33,942 nt of DNA from an uncultured Bacteroidota bacterium (lineage in GTDB: Bacteria > Bacteroidota > Bacteroidia > Bacteroidales > F082): the NCBI GenBank assembly GCA_900542475.1, contig UQNO01000023.1, positions 1 through 33,942 of the forward strand, given 5' to 3'. Under the pieces are notes generated by a model. The model saw only the letters and a list, made by a program, of their open reading frames with translations, searched no databases and was not told the DNA's origin. This document shows, one piece after another, positions 1 through 5,773 of this stretch; the first letter of the stretch is position 1; every line of letters starts with the position of its first letter. Both the position numbers and the translations under genes were made by a program.

Positions 1-321
1 CCTCATGAATGGATGGTGATGGCGCAGTTTTCTTCGGAAAGTATTCTGCGATATGAAAATCAAATAGCACAACCTCGCCATCAGTCACTCCTCACGCTCA
101 ATGTGTCGAAAAAACTGTTGGACAGCACATGGCAGCTCTCCAACTTCACCTATTTCGACCTCAACCACAAGGGATGGTTCAGTCGCTTTACCTCCTCTTA
201 TGCACTGAATGACCACATCCAGCTCTCGGCAGGCTATGATTGGTTTGCAGGCAATGAGGGGATATTCGGCAGGTACAAAAACAATTCAGAAATATGGGCA
301 AAGGCAAAATATAGCTTTTAG
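1..321 (+). CDS. C-terminal part of an outer-membrane beta-barrel protein (5' end outside window)
   Basis: The reading frame is open from base 1, so the gene begins upstream of the window; the first in-frame ATG at 13 is probably internal. About 106 residues remain. They show alternating polar and hydrophobic strands rich in Tyr, Phe and Trp (for example LSNFTYFDLNHKGWF and LSAGYDWFAGNEG) and end in a Phe after a basic strand (AKAKYSF). A terminal aromatic residue is typical of outer-membrane barrels. The strand pattern resembles porin or DUF1302-like proteins, but I cannot assign a family or substrate from this fragment. No terminator is evident after the stop. Confidence 0.6.
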   Translation, partial: PHEWMVMAQFSSESILRYENQIAQPRHQSLLTLNVSKKLLDSTWQLSNFTYFDLNHKGWFSRFTSSYALNDHIQLSAGYDWFAGNEGIFGRYKNNSEIWAKAKYSF

Positions 322-409
322 CCGTAAAGTAATAGAATTATAAAAAGAAAGAAGACAATGGACAAAGTAAACGACAGCAGCTGAAAAACACCATGACCGA
401 AATGGGCGG

Positions 410-430
410 AATCGTTTAAGTTAAACGATT
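410..430. repeat. Palindrome 1 upstream of the HU-like gene
   Basis: Two 10-base arms, AATCGTTTAA at 410-419 and TTAAACGATT at 421-430, are perfect reverse complements around a single G at 420. The inner 15 bases are identical to those of palindrome 2, 46 bp downstream, while the outer bases differ and still pair. It could be a dyad-symmetric protein-binding site or a small stem-loop. A one-base centre argues against a simple hairpin loop and for a DNA operator. Confidence 0.6.
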
Positions 431-456
431 AAGGTCGTTCCAGTACAATCGCCCGA

Positions 457-475
457 GCCGTTTAAGTTAAACGGC
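457..475. repeat. Palindrome 2 upstream of the HU-like gene
   Basis: Arms GCCGTTTAA (457-465) and TTAAACGGC (467-475) flank a central G at 466. The core CGTTTAAGTTAAACG is shared with palindrome 1. The flanks changed from AAT/ATT to GC/GC, keeping full complementarity. It ends about 40 bp before the likely original HU-like start at 517. No TAnnTTTG promoter box is visible in this spacer. Confidence 0.6.
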
Positions 476-547
476 AAAAAGAATTCAAAGTATAAACCTC
501 AAAACAAGAAAAAAACATGTTACTATACAACGTAAAAAAAAGAAGTA

Positions 548-952
548 ATGCGTGTGGGTAAACACAAAGGCAAAACAATGTATTATGCCGCTCTCGTTGC
601 GCAAGATAAGGTTACTACTCGTCAGGTAGAAGACCGTATTATCAATGCCACAGCCCTAAGCCGTGCCGATGTGCGTGCCGCCATCACCGCCTTGGCGGAG
701 ATTGTGCGTGAAGAAATGTTCAGCGGTCGAACCGTTGATTTGGCCGACCTCGGATCGTTTAAGGTTGTATCCAACGGCAAACGCATGGAAACGGAAAAAG
801 CCGTTACCGCAGATACGCTCAAAACTCCTCGCATACAGTTCTTCCCGAAGCAAGAAATGCGCAATCAGGCGAAGAATGTACAGCGTGTGGTGATACGTGA
901 AGGGGAAACGACACCGGTTACACCAAATCCCCCACACAATGATGAACCTTAA
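548..952 (+). CDS. HU-related DNA-binding protein, apparent N-terminal frameshift
   Basis: This encodes an HU/IHF-superfamily histone-like protein of the Bacteroidales type, expected to bind DNA as a dimer in the nucleoid. The body reads YYAALVAQDKVTTRQVEDRI, then LSRADVRAAITALAEIVRE, then a beta segment around TVDLADLGSFKVV, and ends in a Thr/Pro-rich tail. The frame's first ATG is at 548. Family members as I remember them begin with a strand like LxYNVKKRxN before KYYA. Exactly that, MLLYNVKKRSN, is encoded from ATG 517 in the neighbouring frame, which stops at 559-561 after overlapping this frame. A run of eight A (534-541) lies at the switch. The gene has therefore probably suffered a one-base indel, or there is a sequencing error or slippage. 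If 548 is really used, the first beta strand is lost. Confidence 0.85.
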   Translation: MRVGKHKGKTMYYAALVAQDKVTTRQVEDRIINATALSRADVRAAITALAEIVREEMFSGRTVDLADLGSFKVVSNGKRMETEKAVTADTLKTPRIQFFPKQEMRNQAKNVQRVVIREGETTPVTPNPPHNDEP

Positions 953-990
953 ATACTCGATGCTGTTTTTACTATTCATAAGAAGAAACA

Positions 991-1092
991 ATGAAACAGA
1001 AAGTAATCTATCTTTTTTTTATCACTGTCATATTACCAAAACCACCTTATTCTATTAGTGTTTCAGCACTTGCAAACACATCGCTCAAGTAA
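991..1092 (+). CDS. Possible small protein of 33 residues after the HU-like gene
   Basis: An ATG at 991 opens a 33-codon frame starting MKQKVIYLFFITVIL, a short basic then hydrophobic N-terminus. It lies 38 bases after the HU-like stop. Tiny membrane-like proteins (the smalltalk family) often sit beside HU-like genes in Bacteroidales, and the start is loosely similar, but the rest (PKPPYSISVSALANTSLK) does not fit well. It could be a decayed copy or a chance frame. Confidence 0.25.
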   Translation: MKQKVIYLFFITVILPKPPYSISVSALANTSLK

Positions 1093-1107
1093 AAAAACAA
1101 AAAAAAA

Positions 1108-1138
1108 TTTGCATACATAAAAAAAACACATATTTTTG
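1108..1138 (+). promoter_or_regulatory. Consensus Bacteroidota promoter
   Basis: TTTG at 1108-1111 (-33) and TATTTTTG at 1131-1138 (-7, consensus TAnnTTTG) are separated by exactly 19 bases. Transcription should begin near 1142-1146, just before the ATG at 1156. This is one of the best promoter matches in the window. Confidence 0.75.
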
Positions 1139-1155
1139 TAAAAATTATCCTTGAT

Positions 1156-1371
1156 ATGAAAGAAATGGAATTTAAACACAACAACTTACACTCTCGAGAA
1201 ACCACGGGAGCAATCCGCACCGACAGTGTTGCAAACGCCATATCAAGGACAATAATATCTGCCATTTCAGGCTTTCAAGACATATTTTTCATATCATCCA
1301 CAATCGGCACAGAAAGCAAAACATACGGAATCGTCAATATACACTATTTGAAAAAGAACAAATTCATCTAA
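1156..1371 (+). CDS. Small hypothetical protein (71 residues)
   Basis: I do not recognise this protein. It starts MKEMEFKHNNLHSRET, has a Ser/Ile-rich middle (VANAISRTIISAISGF) and a basic end (HYLKKNKFI). There is no signal peptide, cysteine or clear membrane helix. The reason to believe it is position: a consensus promoter ends 18 bases before its ATG and a perfect 11-bp inverted repeat follows its stop within 5 bases, so promoter, frame and stem-loop form a compact unit. ATG 1165 is an alternative start. The lipoprotein gene 112 bp downstream has no obvious promoter and may be read from this transcript. Confidence 0.45.
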   Translation: MKEMEFKHNNLHSRETTGAIRTDSVANAISRTIISAISGFQDIFFISSTIGTESKTYGIVNIHYLKKNKFI

Positions 1372-1375
1372 ACCC

Positions 1376-1418
1376 GCCTTCTCATTCCGTATCAAATCAA
1401 TTCAAAAAATGAGAAGGC
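1376..1418 (+). terminator. Inverted repeat after the 71-residue gene
   Basis: GCCTTCTCATT (1376-1386) pairs perfectly with AATGAGAAGGC (1408-1418) over a 21-base loop. Only a weak T tract follows (TTATAAC), so it may be a leaky terminator or an mRNA-stabilising stem between this gene and the lipoprotein gene. Confidence 0.45.
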
Positions 1419-1482
1419 TTATAACAAAAAAAACACTTAATAACTATAAACATATAATTATTAACATTCAAAATAAAGCATC

Positions 1483-2382
1483 ATGAAAAAATTCAGTAAA
1501 TTAGCATTTATCGCGGCATTCTTAATCGTATTAGCCGGCTGCAACAAAAAAGAAATCGTCGACGTAATAGCATTAAGCGATAATAACTATGAAATAATCG
1601 ATAATATATTAGAATCAGGCGATGCTGGAATACCTCTGCCTGAAGGAAGCGAGGTAAGCAGAGGCGCGAATGACGTCTACACTATCACTTTACCGGAAGG
1701 GTACTCATACGTTGTCAGAAAACACGGCGAGCGTTCAATAACAGAGGCACCGGCAATAGGAGTGCGATGCTCATGCTCCGAAGGAACCGGTTGCCAGCCT
1801 GCCTCATACGGCAACAATTTCTATTGCATTCTTTCAGATGGTTGCAGCGTCTGCCAGAAAACATTAATAACGAGCACTAACAGGGGAGCTGACCAGGAAG
1901 TCGAGCTGCTTGGCCTGATAAACAGGAACGCAGGCATAACACTTTTATGTGAGGAAAGCGTGCCTGTGACAGACAACTCAATAATCAACGCATCTGACAT
2001 CATCAGAGGCAAAGAGGTGATACACGGCAACGCTTTTATAGAACTATTTGAAATAGAAGATGTTGTGGAAATGTGCAGAATCATAGGCGAGGCAAAAAAC
2101 GAATCAAAACTTGAACCGAACGTGTTTGCATACGTCAATTTTTACGGAAATGTCGCCGCCATTCCAATGTACATCGAGGAAGGGGAGAGCATTTATCAAG
2201 ACGGTGACAAAGAATATTTTGCCATGACAAGTTCACCGAACAAGAAACCCCAATGTATATGCAACGACAACAGCAGAGGCAGCTGCGAACTGAAAAAAGT
2301 AAACATACCATTAGTTGGAACGGGGTATTTATGCGAGTCGAACGGTTGCAATTCATGCTCGCTGATATACATTAATAATTAA
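1483..2382 (+). CDS. Lipoprotein with two six-cysteine modules, function unknown
   Basis: This is a 299-residue exported lipoprotein. The N-terminus MKKFSKLAFIAAFLIVLAGC is a lipoprotein signal with lipobox LAGC and lipidated Cys20. Two cysteine-rich modules follow. The first has Cys at 96, 98, 104, 115, 121 and 124; the second has Cys at 258, 260, 268, 284, 289 and 292. Both follow CxC-x(5-7)-C-x(10-15)-C-x(4-5)-CxxC, with a Tyr or Phe-Tyr/Leu just before the fourth Cys and Gly before the fifth. Between them is a region of about 130 residues with only two Cys (156, 198), rich in acidic residues and Ile. I recognise no family. The repeated spacing suggests a small fold stabilised by disulfides or metal. 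No own promoter is evident. Confidence 0.8.
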   Translation: MKKFSKLAFIAAFLIVLAGCNKKEIVDVIALSDNNYEIIDNILESGDAGIPLPEGSEVSRGANDVYTITLPEGYSYVVRKHGERSITEAPAIGVRCSCSEGTGCQPASYGNNFYCILSDGCSVCQKTLITSTNRGADQEVELLGLINRNAGITLLCEESVPVTDNSIINASDIIRGKEVIHGNAFIELFEIEDVVEMCRIIGEAKNESKLEPNVFAYVNFYGNVAAIPMYIEEGESIYQDGDKEYFAMTSSPNKKPQCICNDNSRGSCELKKVNIPLVGTGYLCESNGCNSCSLIYINN

Positions 2383-2919
2383 GTTGAGAAACAACAAGAA
2401 GTCCGGGACAAGCGACAGAATCAAAACATCATCGCGGCATCCTGCATCACGCCGGTCTTTGTCTGAACATGACGAGGCGGAAACGGCAGGAACAAAGTTG
2501 ACGATGTCAGGCATCAAGCCTTGTTCCGGATTCCATATTAATCCGATGATTAAAGCAATCTGAAAAAGAGCGGTTGGTATTTAAACCGGACTTCACAGAG
2601 AATCAGGGAGCTGTCATTTCAGACCCGGCATTTGCGAATCACACGCACCAGAAAGCGACAAAGACCGTCAGGGCTTGTTTCCCGTCAGAAATGATTATCA
2701 CTGCCAATGTCAATATTTTCAAGCAAACTTGCGTGGAAATGAGAGTCGTGTTGAGAATTTCAACAAAAAAAATCCGGAGCTTTCGCAATCCGCATCCGCG
2801 AATCCGCTACCGGCACCGGATTTCAAGGCGGTTAGCAACCGCTCGTTTTCGTTTGGCCGCAAGAAGCCAAACACGACATGGACATGTTTACTATGACGAC
2901 ACACATTCTTCATATTAAA
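2383..2919. other. Gene-free stretch with short stem-loops
   Basis: I find no convincing gene on either strand; frames are short and lack protein-like composition. Visible structures are CGGATT/AATCCG (2527-2532 and 2540-2545), AAATCCGG/CCGGATTT (2770-2777 and 2816-2823), a tight hairpin GCGGTT-AGC-AACCGC (2828-2842), and GTTTGGC/GCCAAAC (2851-2857 and 2866-2872). The last two lie just past the stop of the SUMF1 remnant on the minus strand and may be its old terminators. Confidence 0.5.
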
Positions 2920-3285
2920 CTAATGGAAAACAATGCGGAAGCCCAGATTGTTGTTACGGTTGCCAGGAGCGTTGTTGTTGCGGTTCGAGCCTGATGACGC
3001 GCCTTTCGGGTTGTCGGTGTCATACGACAGATAGTACTCGTACCAGTCCTCGCTCCTCTCCCACACCTTTCAACTCACATTTCAGATCCCCAATGTGTTG
3101 ACGCGTTTTGTGCCGCAAACACGTGTGGAGTCACCATTGTTTCCCGCATGCCCTGCGACATCGCCTATGCTCCATCCTCCGGCGTATTTGGCACCTTCAC
3201 TGTTTTTGCCTCCCCACGCGGCATATTCCCATTCGGCCTCGGCAGGCAGATTGTAATTTCTGCCTGTCCGGACGCAGTGGCGGAA
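2920..3285 (-). pseudogene. Remnant of a SUMF1 (formylglycine-generating-enzyme-type) gene
   Basis: One minus-strand frame runs from about 3285 to a TAG at 2922-2920 and carries the SUMF1 landmarks in order: TGRNYNLPAEAEWEYAAWGG, an NTLGI segment, VWERSEDWYEYY, NPKGASSGSNR and NNLGFRI near the C-terminus. Two in-frame TGA codons (3084-3082 and 3072-3070) interrupt it where the family reads like GIYDMSGNVWEW. The usual RGGSW and Cys/Arg core between SSGSNR and NNNAPG is missing. The N-terminal part is also gone: the frame loses similarity near 3270-3285, where an M20 peptidase remnant begins on the other strand. It cannot make a working protein. Intact relatives include sulfatase activators and many Bacteroidota SUMF1-domain lipoproteins; which this was cannot be told. 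Confidence 0.85.
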
Positions 3286-3458
3286 GCATCCCGGTTATCG
3301 CAAGATTCGAGAAAGTGTTGGGAATCAAATCAATCTTGATAGGATTCGGTCTGGGAGAAGACACCATTCACTCGCCGAACGAGAACTACAGACCCGACCA
3401 TTTCTTCATGTGGATTGAGACTATTATACAGTTCTATCAGCATTATGCGGGGAAATAG
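3273..3458 (+). pseudogene. 3' end of an M20-family dipeptidase gene
   Basis: The last about 60 codons, GGSIPVIARFEKVLGIKS through IHSPNEN to a stop at 3456-3458, match the C-terminus of M20/M25/M40 metallopeptidases, where this stretch holds the HSPNE metal-ligand segment and an IETI-FY helix. The frame is open upstream to 3108, but translation there is the antisense of the SUMF1 remnant, so homology stops at about 3273-3279. The rest of the gene is absent and no promoter or start is present. Confidence 0.8.
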
Positions 3459-3485
3459 ATGTTAGACGTTAGAGTTTAGTCTGGA
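3458..3485. repeat. Short dispersed repeat copy (GTTAGA / GTTTAGTCTGGA type)
   Basis: GATGTTAGACGTTAGAG followed by TTTAGTCTGGA begins at the stop of the M20 remnant. It resembles the tandem repeat inside tilS at 6058-6084 (AAAGTCTGGAGTTT). Short repeats of this look recur in spacers of Bacteroidota genomes. Similarity was judged by eye. Confidence 0.4.
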
Positions 3486-3582
3486 TGAAGACAGAAGAGG
3501 GTACTCTGCAAAGGTCATCTTCTTTTTTTATCAACTTTGGAAATGAATTTCGACGAACGTCAAATGCGGATTGAAATTTTTC

Positions 3583-3639
3583 CCTCCGACCGGTCATTGG
3601 AAAGATGTCTGTTGCAAATTTCCAATGACCGGCTGGAGG
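3583..3639 (-). terminator. Long hairpin downstream of dsbD
   Basis: CCGGTCATTGGAAA (3590-3603) and TTTCCAATGACCGG (3619-3632) form a perfect 14-bp stem over a 15-base loop. After a two-base bulge the stem extends with CCTCC (3583-3587) and GGAGG (3635-3639). It lies 21 bases past the dsbD stop codon. There is no strong T tract, so it may act mainly as a 3'-end stabilising or bidirectional terminator stem. Confidence 0.6.
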
Positions 3640-3659
3640 TTAATAGCCAACAAATCTAT

Positions 3660-5702
3660 CTATTCGTTGATGTTTCTTACTGAAACTCCGTTTTTGAAAT
3701 TATCGAGACCTTCTTTCAGGAACTGCACGAAGCCGTCTTTGTCGAGGTTGTAAGCTCGCGGCTCGTGGAGAAGTTCTCCGTTATGCCCCATCAGGCAGTA
3801 GTAAGGCTGGGCGTTGGTGCCGAACTTGGTTATTTGGAAGTCGGCATATTTACGACCGATTGTTTTCTTCATCTTGCCATCGCCACCCTGAATCCATTCT
3901 TCCTCTGGAAGTTTGGTTTTATCATCGACATAAAGAGCCACGATGATAAAGTCCTCGCGCAACATCTTCAACACGCGCGGATCACTCCACACGTTTGCCT
4001 CCATTTCACGGCAGTTCACGCATCCGTGACCGGTGAAATCCACGTACAGCGGTTTGTTTTGCGCCCGCGCACATGCCAAAGCCTGCTCATAGTCGAAGTA
4101 CCCCCTCAACCCATGAGGCAGGTGGAAAATATCGTTGAAGCGCGGCGATTCGCAAAGCTCTGCCGTTGGTTTAGCAGTGTGAGGTTCAACCTGACCGGCA
4201 GGCATCGCCTTTACATTTTGTTGAATAAACTCAATAACTTTATCTGCATTCTCTTGGTTGATACGTTTGAGGTCGAAATCAAGGGTCTGTTGTGGCGGCA
4301 GATAGCCAGAGAGAGCCTTCAAAGGCGCGCCCCACATTCCAGGAATCATATAGACGACAAAAGTAAACGTTATGATACTCAATATCAAGCGTCCGACACC
4401 GATTGACTCTACAGGGTCGTCGTTTTTAAATCTTATTTTGCCAATGAGGTAGAAACCAAGCATAGCGAAGCAGACAATCCAGATACCGAGATACACCTCA
4501 CGGTCGAGGAGATGCCAATGATATGTCTGGTCGGCGACGCTCAAGAACTTGAAGCCGAGGGCGACCTCGATGAAGCCGAGTATTACCTTCACTGTGTTGA
4601 GCCAGCCGCCGCTTTTAGGCAGGTTTTTCAGCATTGCCGGGAACAATGCAAAGAGTGCGAATGGCAATGCGAAGGTACAGGCGTAGCAGAACATTGTCAA
4701 TATTGGTGTCCAGAACTCGCCCGATGTCGATTTAATGAGTACTGTTCCGACGATAGGACCCGTGCATGCGAATGAGACCAGGACAAGGGTCAGAGCCATA
4801 AAGAACACTCCGGCGAGACCTTTTTTCTCTGAATTGGCATCCGATTTGTTGACGAGGCTGCTTGGAAGCACGATTTCGAATGCTCCGAAGAACGACGCGG
4901 CAAACACCATGAACACCAAGAAGAAGATGATGTTAGGAATCCAATGTGTTGACAGCCAGTTGAATATGTCGCCAGTGACACTGTCGCCACCGAAAATCCA
5001 AGTCACCATGATGATGATTGCAATCGGAAGTGTATAGAGCAGCACTATGAAGATGAAGTACATAATGGCTTTGAAGCGACCTGCCGCTTTATTTTCGCTT
5101 CCGTGGAGGAAGAACGACACGGTCATGGGGATCATCGGGAAGACGCATGGGGTCAGCAATGCCGCCAAGCCCCAAAGGATAGCCTGAAGTATCATGGAAA
5201 GCAGGCTGTCGTTTGCGGCTGCATCGGCATTGGCTATTGTTCCGTAATCAAGGTTGATTTCAAATTCCACTTGAGTAGGAGGCAAGCACATGCCGTCGTT
5301 GCACACCATAAATTCCAACTCACCTTTTACCGCAACCGGTTCTTTACCAAGCACTTTCACCTTTTGAGTGAATATAGCCTCATTTTCAAAATAATTCAAA
5401 TCCACTCCAAAAGCATTGTCATAATGGACAATTGCCTCACCTTCCATAACGTCGCCGATTCTCTCATATTTAGAATCTTCCGCAAACAGGAATGTGGTTG
5501 GAATCGGGCCTTCTCCCTTAAGATTTTGTGAATAAATGTGCCAACCGGACTCAATATGCGCCTTCAAAATAACGTTATATTCGTTATTTCCCAACGATTC
5601 TGAAGAGAAACTCCACTGAACCGGGTCATAAATCTGACCTAATGATGTAAAAGGCACCAACAATGCGAAAAATAACGCAAAAAATAGATACAGTTTTTTC
5701 AT
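3660..5702 (-). CDS. dsbD: Thiol:disulfide interchange protein DsbD
   Basis: This inner-membrane protein moves reducing power from cytoplasmic thioredoxin across the membrane to periplasmic thiol partners. It has 680 residues with all three redox modules. After a signal peptide (cleavage near SLGQ, residue 22) is an N-terminal DsbD-alpha domain with Cys134 and Cys139 (CNDGMC). A multi-pass membrane domain (about 165-460) carries Cys186 in LLTPCVFPM and Cys313 in FACTGP. The C-terminal thioredoxin-like domain has Cys561-Val-Asn-Cys564 within DFTGHGCVNCREME. Every redox cysteine is present, so it should be functional. It is transcribed separately from tilS, with its own -7 box in the 71-bp spacer, and a long hairpin follows. 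Confidence 0.95.
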   Translation of the reverse strand: MKKLYLFFALFFALLVPFTSLGQIYDPVQWSFSSESLGNNEYNVILKAHIESGWHIYSQNLKGEGPIPTTFLFAEDSKYERIGDVMEGEAIVHYDNAFGVDLNYFENEAIFTQKVKVLGKEPVAVKGELEFMVCNDGMCLPPTQVEFEINLDYGTIANADAAANDSLLSMILQAILWGLAALLTPCVFPMIPMTVSFFLHGSENKAAGRFKAIMYFIFIVLLYTLPIAIIIMVTWIFGGDSVTGDIFNWLSTHWIPNIIFFLVFMVFAASFFGAFEIVLPSSLVNKSDANSEKKGLAGVFFMALTLVLVSFACTGPIVGTVLIKSTSGEFWTPILTMFCYACTFALPFALFALFPAMLKNLPKSGGWLNTVKVILGFIEVALGFKFLSVADQTYHWHLLDREVYLGIWIVCFAMLGFYLIGKIRFKNDDPVESIGVGRLILSIITFTFVVYMIPGMWGAPLKALSGYLPPQQTLDFDLKRINQENADKVIEFIQQNVKAMPAGQVEPHTAKPTAELCESPRFNDIFHLPHGLRGYFDYEQALACARAQNKPLYVDFTGHGCVNCREMEANVWSDPRVLKMLREDFIIVALYVDDKTKLPEEEWIQGGDGKMKKTIGRKYADFQITKFGTNAQPYYCLMGHNGELLHEPRAYNLDKDGFVQFLKEGLDNFKNGVSVRNINE

Positions 5703-5756
5703 AGTTAATTGATAATCAATAATTTAATATTTATACTGATTTAAATATTCGATTTG

Positions 5757-5764
5757 CAAAAATA
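5757..5764 (-). promoter_or_regulatory. -7 box for dsbD
   Basis: On the minus strand this reads TATTTTTG, a full match to TAnnTTTG. The -33 region, inside the end of tilS, is poor. Predicted transcription start is near 5750, giving a leader of about 48 bases before the ATG at 5702. Confidence 0.5.
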
Positions 5765-5773
5765 TGAAAAATT

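Noticed and set aside
3070..3084. In-frame TGA codons as possible recoding (selenocysteine, or TGA read as Gly or Trp)
   Set aside because: The gene is truncated at both the core and the N-terminus, no SECIS-like element is apparent, and TGA is a normal stop elsewhere in the window (for example rsgA, marR).
3108..3458. A 116-residue plus-strand frame
   Set aside because: Only the last about 60 codons are homologous to M20 peptidases; the first half is the antisense of the SUMF1 remnant. It is a chance fusion across the scar, so I list only the remnant.
3765..4406. A 213-residue plus-strand frame within dsbD
   Set aside because: It is antisense to a complete, well-conserved dsbD and has no recognisable domain.
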